A stretch of DNA of 64,000 nt, from NCBI GenBank assembly GCA_963808775.1, contig CAWEGR010000004.1, positions 558,001-622,000 of the forward strand, in the 5' to 3' direction. The position numbers were made by a program, and so were the translations under genes. The notes under the pieces are model-generated. The model did not search any database. It worked only from the letters and a program-made list of their open reading frames with translations, and had not been told where the DNA came from. This document shows, piece after piece, positions 1 to 8,995 of the stretch. The DNA is from JACVRW01 sp963808775 (lineage in GTDB: Bacteria > Actinomycetota > Thermoleophilia > Solirubrobacterales > Thermoleophilaceae). Numbering within the stretch: the stretch's first letter is position 1; each line of letters begins with the position of its first letter.

Positions 1-569
1 ATCGTCAGGGCGAGGTAGAAGAACAGCGACGAGAGCTGCTTGATCCCGCCCGCGATCCCCTGCAGGAGGGTGCTGACGCTGCTCGTGGCGGCCGAGCTCG
101 CGTCGTCATTCGCGTCCTTCGCCGTGGACGAGTCCACGCCGATGTCCTTCAGCCAGCCCTCGATCGTGTCCTTGGCGCTCGAGAGCTCGCCGCTGATCGA
201 GTCGAGCTCGTTCGTGATGCCGCCCACGATCAGCACGACGAACCCGACCGCGAGCAACATCCCCGCGACGAGCAGCAGCAGCGCGCCCGCGATTCGCGGG
301 ATGCCGTGGCCCTCGAACCAGCGGACGAGCGGCGACGCCACCGCCGCGACGACGGCCGCGGTGATGACCGGCATGACGATCGTGTCCGTCAGCGACAGCA
401 GCCAGACGGCGCCGACGAGAAGGAGCGTGACGCCCACGAGCAGCCATGAGCTGACGCCCAGGTCCCTCAGCCAGCGCGGAGTGGTGAAGAGGCCGGCGAA
501 ATCCGCCGGGTCGAGCTCGACCGTCTGCTCCGTCTCGCCGGCGTGCGTGCGCCGGCTACTGAAGCGCAT
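1..569 (-). CDS. AI-2E family transporter (PerM/DUF20), N-terminal part
   Basis: The gene starts with ATG at 569 and runs off the left edge, leaving 189 N-terminal residues. It has a short charged cytoplasmic head and then hydrophobic segments at about residues 36-53, 54-70 and 83-105. A polar region follows that is rich in D, S and E (about 110-160), and then another helix begins. This order (paired N-terminal helices, soluble loop, more helices) is typical of the AI-2E/PerM permease family, whose substrates are mostly unknown. The ATG overlaps the TGA of the upstream membrane gene by one base, so the two are probably co-transcribed. The C-terminal half is not visible, so the family call rests on the N-terminal architecture. 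Confidence 0.7.
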   Translation of the reverse strand, partial: MRFSSRRTHAGETEQTVELDPADFAGLFTTPRWLRDLGVSSWLLVGVTLLLVGAVWLLSLTDTIVMPVITAAVVAAVASPLVRWFEGHGIPRIAGALLLLVAGMLLAVGFVVLIVGGITNELDSISGELSSAKDTIEGWLKDIGVDSSTAKDANDDASSAATSSVSTLLQGIAGGIKQLSSLFFYLALT

Positions 570-952
570 CAGGCTCTCGCGGCCCGCTCATCCTCGCCGT
601 AGACGATGAGGCCGTGGACGACCCAGACGCAGAGCGCGAAGATCGCAAGCGACCACCACGGGTTCTGGCCGCTGACGGAGAGCAGCGCCCAGATCGCCCC
701 GATGCTGCCCGCGACCACGCCGATGACCCGGCCGTAGGTGCCGCCCACCATCAGCGAGAAACCGCCGGTGAGCTGCACGAGCCCGAGCACGATCAGGATC
801 CATCCATACGTGTTCAGGTTGTCGATCACGAGCCGCGTGTCGTTCACGAGCACGTTGGCGTCGTCAAGGGCCCCGATGCCGTAGATCACGTTCAGGAACC
901 CGACCATCAGCAGCACGATCCCGGCAAACACTGCACGACCGCCGCCTCTCAT
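569..952 (-). CDS. DUF7144-like small integral membrane protein
   Basis: A 127-residue protein with four predicted membrane segments (about residues 8-28, 47-68, 75-92 and 97-116). It matches the small four-helix actinobacterial family annotated as DUF7144, with a conserved-looking GALDD loop after helix 1 and a short charged tail ending EDERAARA. Its function is unknown. The ATG at 952 was chosen because the hydrophobic domain begins immediately after it and the upstream extension is Arg-rich shadow sequence. It overlaps the start of the AI-2E-type transporter by one base. Confidence 0.7.
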   Translation of the reverse strand: MRGGGRAVFAGIVLLMVGFLNVIYGIGALDDANVLVNDTRLVIDNLNTYGWILIVLGLVQLTGGFSLMVGGTYGRVIGVVAGSIGAIWALLSVSGQNPWWSLAIFALCVWVVHGLIVYGEDERAARA

Positions 953-981
953 GGCGACTCCTTTCGTCGACGGAGGAGACG

Positions 982-1416
982 CTATCCCGGCGGATGGACG
1001 GAATCGCGCGGGCGGTCCTCGCCGGTGAGGCGCTCCACGTCGCGCCGCCACAGCTCGCGCTGGAGCCGCCAGCGCATGTAGCCGATCGTGGAGTGCGCGA
1101 GGAAGAAGACGATCGTCGGCGCGAGGATCGCGAGAAAGACGGCGGCGCGCACCGGGTCCCCGCCGTTGACCACGTCCGCGACCGTGTCCTTCATGTCGAA
1201 GCCGAGGATGATCACCGCGATCAGGGCGGCCCAGACGACCGTCGCGATGCGCCCGAGCAGCTCGAGCCAGCGGTTCAGCCGCTCGATCGTCTCCCACTCG
1301 AGGCGCCCCACGGTCATGCGCTCGATGAGGGTCGCCCGCCGCGTCCGCTCGGGCGAGAGCACCTCGGCGAAGATTCGCCCGACGCTCGCGCGGACCCGCT
1401 GCGATCGGGTCTCCAT
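982..1416 (-). CDS. Hypothetical two-helix membrane protein
   Basis: A 144-residue protein that I do not recognise. The N-terminal 45 residues are Arg-rich and probably cytoplasmic. Two hydrophobic helices follow at about residues 52-72 (IATVVWAALIAVIILGF) and 90-110 (AAVFLAILAPTIVFFLA), then an Arg-rich tail. It lies between the MFS exporter and the DUF7144-like gene on the same strand, 11 bp from the former and 29 bp from the latter, so it probably belongs to the same transcript. No catalytic motif is visible. Confidence 0.6.
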   Translation of the reverse strand: METRSQRVRASVGRIFAEVLSPERTRRATLIERMTVGRLEWETIERLNRWLELLGRIATVVWAALIAVIILGFDMKDTVADVVNGGDPVRAAVFLAILAPTIVFFLAHSTIGYMRWRLQRELWRRDVERLTGEDRPRDSVHPPG

Positions 1417-1427
1417 CTCGCGCGATG

Positions 1428-3053
1428 CTACGAGACGGCCTCGCGGGGCCGGGCGGGCTCCGCCGCCGGCTCGAGCGGCCGCCCGGGCAGCCCGCGGGTG
1501 AACCAGAGGGCCAGCAGCGCGAACAGCGCGACGGCGCCGATCGCCCGCTCGAGCCCGTGCAGCTGGGCGTCGCCGTAGTCCTCCGCGAGCGCCTCGGCGA
1601 CGGCGGGCGAGGCGCCGGCCTCGAGCGCGGCGTCCTCGGCCTGCTCGACCGACACGACCGGGATCCCCGCTTGCGCGGCGTCGGCGACCTGCTCGCGGAT
1701 CGCGGCGGGGACCTCGGGGTTCTGCTCGACGCGCTCGACGAAGCCGGTGCTGAGCGCGGCGATCAGCACGGCGCCGATCAGCGCCGTTCCGAGCGAGGCT
1801 CCGAGATTCTGGGCGGTGCCCTGCAGGCCGCCGGCCTCGTTCGTCTGCTCGGCCGGGACCGCGGACATGATCACGTTGCCGAGCTGGGAGAGGAGCAGCC
1901 CGGCGCCGACTCCGAACAGCGCCAGCGCGAGCGCGAACTGGACGTCGTCGAGCTCCACGTCGATCGTCCCGAGCAGGACGACGGACGCGATCGAGAGCGC
2001 CACGAGGCCCGCCTGGGCGACGCGCTTGGGCGCGTACCCTGCCGCCAGCTTCGGACCCAGCATCGCGGCGACGAACATCGCCACGGACATCGGGAACAGA
2101 CGCTTGCCGGTCTCAAAGGCGTCGAGCCCGAGCACCACCTGCAGGTAGACCGGCAGGACGAAGAAGATGCCGAGCAGGATCAGCTGCTGCATCAGGAGCG
2201 TGGCCAGCCCGGCCCGGAGCTGCCGGATCCGCAGCAGCGAGCGGTCGAGCAGCGTGTCCTCGCCCCGGCGCTCGCGGCGATCCTCCCAGTGGACGAACGC
2301 GGCCAGCACCGCGGCGCCCGCGAGCAGCAGGAAGGGGACGACGGAGAATCCGAACGGCGTGATCTCGCGTCCGTCGATCGTGAGCGCGCCGCGCGGCTCG
2401 ATCAGGCCCCACTCGCTGCTCTTCAGGATTCCGAAGACCACGAGTCCGAGCCCGAGCGCCGACAGCACGACCCCGACGTAGTCGAGCCGCGGCGGGTTCT
2501 CGACCCGCGGCGTCTTCTGCAGGCGGCGCCTGAGGATCAGGATGACCGCCACGATCACGACCTCGCCGGCGAACACGTAGCGCCAGCTCAGCTCGGTGGT
2601 GACCCAGCCGCCGATCAGCGGCCCGGCTGCGATCGCGGCGCCCGCGACGCCGCCGACGATCCCGAAGGCGAGCGCCCGCTGCGAACCGGAGTAGGTGTGC
2701 GCGATCAGCGACACGATCGCCGGCATCACGAGCGCCGCCCCGATCCCCTCGATCAGCGACCAGCCGATCAGCAGCACGGTGAGGTTGGGGCTGAGCGCCG
2801 TGATGAACGAGCCGAGGCCGTAGATCGCCAGGCCGATCGCGAAGGTCCTGTCGCGACCCAGGATGTCGCCGAGCTTCGCCCCGGCGAGCATGAGCGCCGC
2901 CATCACGAGCGTGTAGGCCGTGATGGCGAGCTGCACGCCCGTGATCGTCGTGTCGAGGTCCTCGACGATCTGCGAGATCGACACGTTCATGACGCTGCTG
3001 TCCAGCACCATCACGAACTGGGCCGCCGCGAAGATCGCGATCGGCAGCCCCAT
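1428..3053 (-). CDS. MFS transporter, DHA2 (EmrB/QacA) drug:H+ antiporter-like
   Basis: A 541-residue protein with about 14 hydrophobic helices, the size and layout of 14-TM DHA2 exporters. Helix 1 carries the DHA2-typical motif LDSSVMNVSI (about residues 17-26). The helix 2-3 loop has a motif-A-like GAKLGDILGRDRTF. Such proteins export drugs or other amphipathic compounds using the proton gradient. An acidic Ala/Glu-rich extracytoplasmic stretch lies before the last helix. It is the first gene of a minus-strand run (MFS, two-helix protein, DUF7144-like, AI-2E-type) with short spacings. The substrate cannot be deduced, and no regulator adjoins it. Confidence 0.88.
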   Translation of the reverse strand: MGLPIAIFAAAQFVMVLDSSVMNVSISQIVEDLDTTITGVQLAITAYTLVMAALMLAGAKLGDILGRDRTFAIGLAIYGLGSFITALSPNLTVLLIGWSLIEGIGAALVMPAIVSLIAHTYSGSQRALAFGIVGGVAGAAIAAGPLIGGWVTTELSWRYVFAGEVVIVAVILILRRRLQKTPRVENPPRLDYVGVVLSALGLGLVVFGILKSSEWGLIEPRGALTIDGREITPFGFSVVPFLLLAGAAVLAAFVHWEDRRERRGEDTLLDRSLLRIRQLRAGLATLLMQQLILLGIFFVLPVYLQVVLGLDAFETGKRLFPMSVAMFVAAMLGPKLAAGYAPKRVAQAGLVALSIASVVLLGTIDVELDDVQFALALALFGVGAGLLLSQLGNVIMSAVPAEQTNEAGGLQGTAQNLGASLGTALIGAVLIAALSTGFVERVEQNPEVPAAIREQVADAAQAGIPVVSVEQAEDAALEAGASPAVAEALAEDYGDAQLHGLERAIGAVALFALLALWFTRGLPGRPLEPAAEPARPREAVS

Positions 3054-3070
3054 GCGGGAGCTGGACTCGC

Positions 3071-3475
3071 CTATGCGAGCGCCTTCTGCTTCAGCTGGTC
3101 GAACTCGGCCTGGTCGATCGCGCCGGAGTCGAGCAGCTGCTTCGCCTTGGCGATCTCAGCGGCCGCGCCGCCACCGCCACTCGTGCCGGCCACCTCACGC
3201 ACCTGGTCCTCGAAGGCCGCCTGGCTCGCGCGAATGTCCTGCGCCCGCCGCTCGGCCATGTGCTTGCCCTGGCCGATCAGGTAGATGAGGACGCCGAGGT
3301 ACGGCAGGAACACCACGAGCACGATCCAGCCCGCCTTGCCCCAGCCGGATATGTCATGTCGCCGGAACAGGTCCGAGAACACGGTGATCAGGAGCCAGAA
3401 CCAGATCACCCAGGCGAAAAAGATCAGCATCGTTCCCACCACGTCCAGGAACGGGTAGTCCGCCGCTATCAACAT
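3071..3475 (-). CDS. SHOCT-domain membrane protein with PLDc_N-like segment
   Basis: A 134-residue protein. Two membrane helices (about residues 11-31 and 45-63) make a PLDc_N-type hairpin containing WIVLVVFLPYLGVLIYLIGQG. A linker follows, then a C-terminal SHOCT motif (short C-terminal helical domain) around LLDSGAIDQAEFDQLKQKAL. Proteins of this type are common actinobacterial membrane proteins of unknown function, and the SHOCT tail is thought to mediate oligomerisation. The ATG at 3475 precedes the first helix directly. It lies 17 bp upstream of the MFS gene on the same strand and could share its transcript. Confidence 0.8.
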   Translation of the reverse strand: MLIAADYPFLDVVGTMLIFFAWVIWFWLLITVFSDLFRRHDISGWGKAGWIVLVVFLPYLGVLIYLIGQGKHMAERRAQDIRASQAAFEDQVREVAGTSGGGGAAAEIAKAKQLLDSGAIDQAEFDQLKQKALA

Positions 3476-3501
3476 GCGAGTCTCCTTATTTGGATTCCAG
3501 G

Positions 3502-4260
3502 TCAAAGCTGTTCGGCGAAGAAGGCGAGGGCCCTCGCCGTCTTCGTCTCCTGCTCTCCGGACAGCTCGATGCCGTGCTTCGAGAGGAAGACGCGGGTTTC
3601 CGTCGCGGCCAGAAACGCGTCCGCGGGCGCGCACTTCGTCGACAGCTCGAGGATACGCGAGCCGTCCGGGTAGAGCCAGAGCTCGACCACCAGCGGGCGC
3701 GGGTAGCCCTCGGGCTCCCACTTCAGCTTGAGCACCAGGATGGGTCCCAGGAGCGCGAGCCTGTCGAGCGCCAGGGCCTCGTCGTCCTTCGGGAGCATGC
3801 GGCGCTGGTCCTTCGAGAGCAGCGAGCCGAGCGGGCGCTTCCCGGCGGCCACCTCCGCCACGCGCTCGTTCGGGACGCGCTGCTTCATCGTGCCCGAGCA
3901 GACGAACCCGCCCGGCATCGCGTCGACCTCGACGTTGAAGTCTGGGCTCGTGCGCAGGCCCTTGGGCAACTCGCTCGGGACGACGGGCCGCATCTTCACG
4001 ATCGCGTCGCCGCGCTTGCCCTGGATCCGCCTTCCGCGGACCACGAGGCCGCGCCGGTTGAGCGCGAGGTCGGGCGTGTCGAAGAAGAAGACCTGCCTGA
4101 TCTGCGCCCCGAGCGGATCCAGCCCGAGCGCGCGGGCAACCGCGAAGTGCTCGGTCTCGGGGATCGTCGCCTTCAGCTCGACGCTGTCGGCGTCCGCGAC
4201 CAGGTCGAGCAGCTCTGCGAGCTGGTCGTCGGAAAGCAGCGGCGCGATCGCGGTGGCCAT
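3502..4260 (-). CDS. CYTH-like domain protein (triphosphate tunnel family, tentative)
   Basis: A 252-residue protein. Signatures resembling the CYTH / triphosphate-tunnel metalloenzyme fold are an early strand with alternating charged residues (SVELKATI, about 26-33), FFDTPDLALNRRGLVVRGRR (about 59-78) and AIVKMRP (86-92). Later strands include VLKLKWEPEG. CYTH enzymes bind triphosphates or polyphosphate in a basic and acidic barrel. The canonical ExExK is here only V-E-L-K, so activity is uncertain. The ATG at 4260 was chosen because conservation-like sequence starts there. It diverges from the PAS-LuxR regulator gene with a 39-bp gap. Confidence 0.65.
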   Translation of the reverse strand: MATAIAPLLSDDQLAELLDLVADADSVELKATIPETEHFAVARALGLDPLGAQIRQVFFFDTPDLALNRRGLVVRGRRIQGKRGDAIVKMRPVVPSELPKGLRTSPDFNVEVDAMPGGFVCSGTMKQRVPNERVAEVAAGKRPLGSLLSKDQRRMLPKDDEALALDRLALLGPILVLKLKWEPEGYPRPLVVELWLYPDGSRILELSTKCAPADAFLAATETRVFLSKHGIELSGEQETKTARALAFFAEQL

Positions 4261-4261
4261 G

Positions 4262-4280
4262 CCGCAACCATACGCTGCGG
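4262..4280. promoter_or_regulatory. Small inverted repeat in divergent promoter region
   Basis: CCGCA and TGCGG form five-base inverted arms separated by 9 bp in the 39-bp gap between the divergent CYTH-like and PAS-LuxR genes. It could be an operator for the LuxR-type regulator, but arms this short occur by chance in GC-rich DNA. Confidence 0.2.
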
Positions 4281-4299
4281 ACCGTGGTGAAATCCAGGC

Positions 4300-4893
4300 G
4301 TGCAGCTCACCATGGTGCTTCAGGCTCTCGGCGCCGCCGACGACCGGCCGCCGCTCGACTTCGAGAACTTCCCCTCGCCGGTCTACGTGCTCGACAGGAA
4401 CGCGGTGCTGCGCTGGGCGAATCCCGCCGCCCGTGAGCTGCTCGGCGATCTGGTCGGCCGCTCGGCGTTCGAGGTCGTCGAGCCGCGCTTCCACACGAGC
4501 CTGCGAACCACCTTCGCGCGCATGCTCCTCGGCACCGCGACGCACAACGACGCGGACGTCGTGGTCGCCAGCAGGAACGGCACCCGGGTCCGGGCGCGCA
4601 TCAACGCGACCCCCGTCCGGGGCGCCCGCGGCGTGGTCGGCACGTTCGGCGTGCTCCACGTGGAGGACGTGCTCGACGCGCGCGACGTCCGGCAGGCACG
4701 CCTGACCCCGCGCCAGGACGCGGTGCTGCACCTGCTGGCGGCCGGGCGCAGCACGGACGAGATCGGCGACGAGCTCGGCCTGGCGCGAGCCACCGTCAGG
4801 AACCACGTTCAGGCGGTTCTGCGGCGCCTCGGAGCGCGTTCGCGCGTCGAGGCTGTGGCGCTGGCGCGCGAGCGCGGCCTGCTCGACGATTGA
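4300..4893 (+). CDS. PAS-LuxR transcriptional regulator
   Basis: A 197-residue protein with a GTG start. Residues about 20-125 form a PAS-like sensor (FPSPVYVLDRNAVLRWANPAA). Residues about 132-195 form a LuxR/NarL-type helix-turn-helix starting LTPRQDAVLHLLAAGRS, with the recognition helix around LARATVRNHVQAVLRRLG. It has no receiver domain, so it is a one-component PAS sensor regulator. A histidine kinase follows on the same strand within 50 bp, so the pair may be functionally linked. The ligand is unknown. Confidence 0.82.
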   Translation: MQLTMVLQALGAADDRPPLDFENFPSPVYVLDRNAVLRWANPAARELLGDLVGRSAFEVVEPRFHTSLRTTFARMLLGTATHNDADVVVASRNGTRVRARINATPVRGARGVVGTFGVLHVEDVLDARDVRQARLTPRQDAVLHLLAAGRSTDEIGDELGLARATVRNHVQAVLRRLGARSRVEAVALARERGLLDD

Positions 4894-4941
4894 TGCAAAT
4901 TGCTCTGGTGGGCCTCTCGGCCGCCAGCCAACCTGAGGTCG

Positions 4942-5614
4942 ATGCCGCAAGAGCGCGCGATCGCGCATGACCTCAACAACCTCCTGATCCTGATCGCGGG
5001 GAACGCCGAGGCTCTCGGCGCGGCCACGGACCTCAGGACGGTCTGGAAGGCAGCGGCGGAGATCGAGGAAGCCGCTCTGCGCGCGACGCGCCTCACGCAG
5101 GGCCTGCTCGCCCACTGCAGCAGGCAGGTTCCGGGGCGAGTCGTCGACGTGGCCGGCGCGGTGGAGCGGCTGCTTGCGCTTCTGAGGCGCGTGATCCCGC
5201 GCTCGATCGAGGTCGAGGTCGAGAACGGGCGACAGCCCCTGATCGCCGGACTCGACTCGGGTCAGCTCGATCAGATCCTGATCAACCTCGCGCTCAACGC
5301 ACGCGACGCCATGCCGGAGGTCGGAACGCTCACGCTGCGAACCGGCGCGCTCGAGCTCGGCGATGACGACCGCGAGCTGGCGCTGTCCGCCGGCTCCTAC
5401 GTCTACCTGGCGGTCGCGGACACGGGTTGCGGGATGTCGGATGCCACGCGCGCGCTCATCTTCGACCCCGCCTACACGACGAAGCCGAACGGGACCGGGT
5501 CTCGGCCTCGCGACCGTCCGGGAAATCGTGCGGTCGGCCGGAGGCGGCCTCCAGGTCGAGTCAGAGCCGGGGGCCGGCAGCACCTTCACGGTCTACCTTC
5601 CCGCCGCGGGCTGA
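4942..5614 (+). CDS. Sensor histidine kinase (soluble), interrupted by a +1 frameshift
   Basis: A cytoplasmic kinase core of about 224 residues. It has an H-box HDLNNLLILIAGNAEALG close to the N-terminus, an N-box NLALNARDAMPEVG, a G1 box VADTGCGM and an F box IFDPAYTTKPNGTG. The reading frame breaks at about 5500, where one extra T in GACCGGGTCTCGG separates NGTG from LGLATVREIV. The last part, with the G2 box and ending FTVYLPAAG, continues in the next frame. The length of 673 nt is 3n+1, consistent with one inserted base. A TTG at 4900 would extend the N-terminus by 14 residues. It resembles hybrid sensor kinases without the receiver. Its 3' end overlaps the convergent ClC gene by 22 bp. 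Confidence 0.75.
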
Positions 5615-6847
5615 GCCTCCCCGTCCCCGGCGCGGCGCTCGAGCGCCGCCCGCACCACCCAGGCTGCTGCCGCGGCGAGCACGGCCGCGGGGATCGCGTC
5701 CGCCCCCGCGCTTCCGGTGAGCAGCCCGGCGAACAGCACCGACGAGAACAGCAGGCCGGTCATGGCGGCCATCCCCGCCGCCGTGCCGACCGATACGGCG
5801 AGCGTCGGCGACAGGTCGAGCGCGAGGCCCGCGAGCACCACGATCCCCACGCCCAGGAAGATCGAGGGGAACACGGGTCCGCCGCGGAAGCCGCAGCCGA
5901 GGCTGACCGCGAAGGCGAGTGCCTTCGCGGCGAGGATCACGAGCAGGATCCCGGCAGAGGTCTCCTGCACGAGCTCCGGAACCGCCGCCTGCCCGGAGAA
6001 GAAGATCTCGTTCGGCTGCGCGCCGAGAGCGTCGGCGACGAGCGCGAGCAGGCCGACACAGAGCCCGCCGCCGATCAGCAGCGCGGGCATCGGCAGGGTG
6101 CTTCCCTCGAGCCCGTGGACCCTTGCGGCGAGCTTGCGCACCAGCCCGATGACCACGGCGATGACGACCCCCAGCGCCACGGCCGCGAGCAGGTCCCCGA
6201 CGCTCGTCCCGTCGTAGACGGGCAGGCCGGGCACCGACAGGGTCTGGGTTTCGATCCCTCCCCAGTCGCCGAGGCCGACGAAGACCGAGTAGCCGCAGGC
6301 CGCCGCGACGAGGCCGGGCAGCAGGACCGGGATCAGCATCCTGCCCATCGCCACTCCCGCCTCGAGCAGCAGCATGCCCGGCCACGAGCGGGCCGCCGAA
6401 CAGAGCGGACACGGCCGAGAACGACCCGGCGGTCGACAGCACGGCGCTCATGCGCTCGTCGAGCCCGGCCACGCGCGCCGCGATCATGCCGACCACCGAG
6501 CCGAGGGCGATCAGCGGCGCCTCGGGGCCGAGCACCGCGCCGAAGGCGAGCGTGCCGAGGGCGGCGAGCGCCACGCCCGGGCCGTAGGCGAACGGGGTGG
6601 GCGTGGCCGCGAGCCCTTCGAGCGGGTCATGCCCGCCGTCTCCCGGGAGGAGCCTGCGCGCGGCCAGGACGATCAGGGCGCCGGCGACCGGGAGCCCCAG
6701 GATCGCGGCGGGCTCGGGCGAAGGCTGCCAGATCGCGTCCTCGATCTGGTGCACGAGCGCGAGAAAGCCGGCGGCGAGAAGGCCCGAGGGGACCCCGATC
6801 AGCGCGCCGAGCCCGATCAGCCTCAGGTAGTCGAGCGGTGACGGCAT
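5593..6847 (-). CDS. ClC-family chloride channel/transporter, interrupted by a +1 frameshift
   Basis: About 418 residues with about ten hydrophobic helices. ClC signatures are GPEAPLIALGSVVG in the first half and GCGFRGGPVFPSIFLG in the second, both near the family's anion-path motifs. The frame is broken at about 6378, where GCCGGGCATGCTG carries one extra base. This splits GGPLVAG from MLLLEAGVAMGR, and the total length is 3n+1. The ATG at 6847 (MPSPLDYLRL) was chosen, and a TTG at 6874 is the alternative. Such proteins move chloride or exchange it for protons. It is probably intact in the organism. Confidence 0.75.
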
Positions 6848-6934
6848 CGCTGCCGCTGGTTCGGGCGACGCCAAGGCGGGCCCATGCTAACCGGCGCATG
6901 CAGGCTCCGGTGAGCGCGCGTCGAATCTGGCTGG

Positions 6935-7615
6935 ATGGGCACCGCCCGGATCGTTCCGGAGCAGCACGGCTACGGCATCCTGCTCGTGCTCGTCATCGCT
7001 TCGTTCGTGGTCCAGGTGGCGTCGCCCGACACGGACCTCAGCCGGCTGGTGGTCGTTTGGCTCGGCGCGGTGACGCTGGTGTTCGCAGTGCGAGTGGCCC
7101 GGGCAGGACACCGGCTGATCCAGGTCGGCGCCGTCGTCGCCGGCGTCCTCGCGATCGGCTCGACCGCGATGTTGCTCGTGGAGGGCGAGGTTGGGCAGGG
7201 CGTGACCGCCATCGTGTCTGGGCTGCTCGTCGGCCTCGCCCCACCCGTGATCGCCGCCGGCGTCCTGCGCGACATGCGCGTCACCCAGAGCGTGACGCTG
7301 CACACCCTCGCCGGCGTGCTCGCGATCTACGTCCTGGCCGGCATGTGCTTCTCGTTCATCTACACGGCGATCGGCCACTTCGAGAGCGCGCCGTTCTTCG
7401 CTGAGGTGCTGGCGCCGAATCGCTCCGACTACCTCTACTTCAGCTACGTCACCCTCACGACCACCGGCTTCGGCGACCTGACCGCCGAATCGGACCTCGG
7501 CCGCACCTTCGTGGTGGTCGAGGCCCTATTCGGTCAGATCTACCTCGTCACGATCGTCGCGCTGATCGTGACGAACCTCAGGCCGGGAGCGGCTCGAGAC
7601 CGAACTCGGTCCTGA
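6935..7615 (+). CDS. Two-TM potassium channel family protein
   Basis: A 226-residue membrane protein with about five N-terminal hydrophobic stretches before a pore module. The selectivity filter is TTGFGD at residues 176-181, flanked by the pore helix YLYFSYVTLT and a last helix YLVTIVALIVTNL. This is the Ion_trans_2 type of K+ channel, and GFGD in place of GYGD is common in bacteria. The C-terminus has no RCK domain, so gating by a ligand-binding domain is not apparent. Its last 38 bp overlap the convergent sulfotransferase gene. Confidence 0.85.
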   Translation: MGTARIVPEQHGYGILLVLVIASFVVQVASPDTDLSRLVVVWLGAVTLVFAVRVARAGHRLIQVGAVVAGVLAIGSTAMLLVEGEVGQGVTAIVSGLLVGLAPPVIAAGVLRDMRVTQSVTLHTLAGVLAIYVLAGMCFSFIYTAIGHFESAPFFAEVLAPNRSDYLYFSYVTLTTTGFGDLTAESDLGRTFVVVEALFGQIYLVTIVALIVTNLRPGAARDRTRS

Positions 7616-8240
7616 ACTCGTTCGTGTCGTGCAGGCGCGGGAAGGGCCTGTCCGGCACCGGGATGCCGAGCTTCTCGCAGATCGGCTCCCAGCCGTCCCT
7701 GCCGAGCTCCCAGACGATCAGCCGGTCGGGATCGACCGCGTTCTTGATCGTCTCGATGCGGTCGAAGTACATCCGCCGCGTCCAGTCGCGGTCCTGGAAG
7801 TTGCCCTGGAAGTCGCCCTGCCAGATCAGCTTCTCGATCACGCCCCAGAGCTCCGGCGAGGGGCCGTCGCGGTTCGCGTCCTCCGGGAGCTCGCCGGCCA
7901 TCGCAGCCTGCTTGACGGCGAGGATCGTGTTCTCGCAGCTCCTGTACCAGCCATCGAAGTCGCGGACGTTGAGCAGCACCGGCGCGTCCGGGAAGACCTC
8001 GATCAGCTCCTCCCAGCGTGACGCGGCGGGCCAGTCGACGGTGGCCTCCCATCCGTCGAAGACCTCTCTCCAATCGACGGGCTCTCCGTTCGCGATCTGG
8101 ATCCAGTAGCGCAGGTCGCGATCGCGGTTCTCGCCCATGATCAGGTCGATCATGTGGAAGCACGGGAGCCCCAGCTCCTCGAGCGCTCCCTTCAGCGACA
8201 TCGTGCCGGTACGGCCGAATCCGACTCCTACGAGTCTCAT
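7578..8240 (-). CDS. Sulfotransferase-family protein (Sulfotransfer_4 type)
   Basis: A 220-residue protein. Residues 7-16 (GFGRTGTMSL) form the 5'-phosphosulfate binding loop of sulfotransferases, and the 3'-phosphate region matches PVLLNVRDFDGWYRSC. The length and motif order fit the Sulfotransfer_4 (P-loop, sulfotransferase-17-like) family, which includes eukaryotic and bacterial members of unknown acceptor. The ATG at 8240 overlaps the TGA of the upstream GNAT gene (ATGA), so it is translationally coupled at the end of a minus-strand operon. The acceptor substrate is not predictable. Confidence 0.82.
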   Translation of the reverse strand: MRLVGVGFGRTGTMSLKGALEELGLPCFHMIDLIMGENRDRDLRYWIQIANGEPVDWREVFDGWEATVDWPAASRWEELIEVFPDAPVLLNVRDFDGWYRSCENTILAVKQAAMAGELPEDANRDGPSPELWGVIEKLIWQGDFQGNFQDRDWTRRMYFDRIETIKNAVDPDRLIVWELGRDGWEPICEKLGIPVPDRPFPRLHDTNEFRTEFGLEPLPA

Positions 8241-8765
8241 CTGTGGGTTCCCCTCCAGTCCTCGACCGTGAGCGCATAGCGCTCGTGGTCTCTCCAGCGG
8301 CCTCCGATCTTCAGGTACCTCGGCGAATAGCCCTCGAGCCGGAAGCCGCAGCGCTCCACGAGTCTCTTGGAGCGCTCATTGGCCGGTTGCACATTAGCCT
8401 CAACGCGGTGCAGGCGCAGCCCCGCGAACGACGTGGCGCAGGGTCAGGAGCAGCCCCTCGCTCATGTAGCCGTGCCCGGCGCGAGGCGCAACGGCCGCGA
8501 ATCCGAGGTAGGCGTTCTGGAAGCCGCCGCGGAAGATCTGCGACAGATGGAACGAGCCGACCAGCTCCCCGCCGTCGCGCAGGCACGCGAGCAGGAACTC
8601 GTAGTCGTCTCCGCGCGCGCGGGCGACCATCGCATCGAAGGCGGCTGGGGTCTCGGCCGCGTAGAACCACGGGCGCAGGTGCCTGCGGCTCGCGCGCATC
8701 AGCGCGATGTACTCCTCGCGATCCGCGCGGCCGGCGGGCCGCAGAACGACTCGCGAGCCGGTCAG
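8237..8765 (-). CDS. GNAT acetyltransferase (RimJ/RimL type), +1 frameshift
   Basis: About 176 residues. The N-terminal frame reads SRVVLRPAGRADREEYIALM and includes the acetyl-CoA loop region VAPRAGHGYMSEGLL. At about 8420 a GGGG run carries one extra base, and the protein continues as LRLHRVEANVQPANERSKRL and CGFRLEGYSPRYLKIGG to a TGA. This is the classic C-terminal half of RimJ/RimL N-acetyltransferases. The homologous start lies at a CTG (8765) embedded in CTGA, overlapping the stop of the DUF3618 gene; the first ATG (8699) would remove strand 1. From the CTG the length is 3n+1, matching one inserted base. Confidence 0.75.
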
Positions 8766-8995
8766 CGCCTTCCCGTGATCAACGAGATCGTCGCCACGAC
8801 GCCGCCGCCGATGACGAAGCCGGCCACCGCGGCGCCGATGAGCGCGGACTTCTTGTTCCTGACGAGCTGGCCGCGCCAGTCGGTCAGCTCCTTGACCTTG
8901 CCGCGCAGGTCGTTGACGCCGACCGCGAGCTCGCGGCGCGTCTCCTCGATCTGCGCGCGGATCAGCTCAGGGCTGCGCGTGTCTCCGTTGGCCAC
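8762..8995 (-). CDS. DUF3618 domain protein
   Basis: A 77-residue protein with a GTG start. The motif PELIRAQIEETRRELAVGVN followed by LRGKVKELTDWR, then one C-terminal helix (about residues 50-72), is the DUF3618 signature of actinobacterial envelope proteins. DUF3618 genes typically sit next to a Holin-X gene, as here: the GTG overlaps the upstream TAG by one base. The role is unknown; membrane association and a part in envelope maintenance are proposed by context only. Confidence 0.85.
   Translation of the reverse strand: MANGDTRSPELIRAQIEETRRELAVGVNDLRGKVKELTDWRGQLVRNKKSALIGAAVAGFVIGGGVVATISLITGRR

Noticed and set aside
1425..3284. A 619-codon open frame on the plus strand across the MFS gene
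   Set aside because: It is complementary to a 14-helix transporter with family motifs, and its own sequence is repetitive Arg/Asp/Glu-rich shadow.
5593..6847. ClC gene as a genuine pseudogene
   Set aside because: Only one extra base is present and both halves keep conserved motifs. The same error type recurs across the window.
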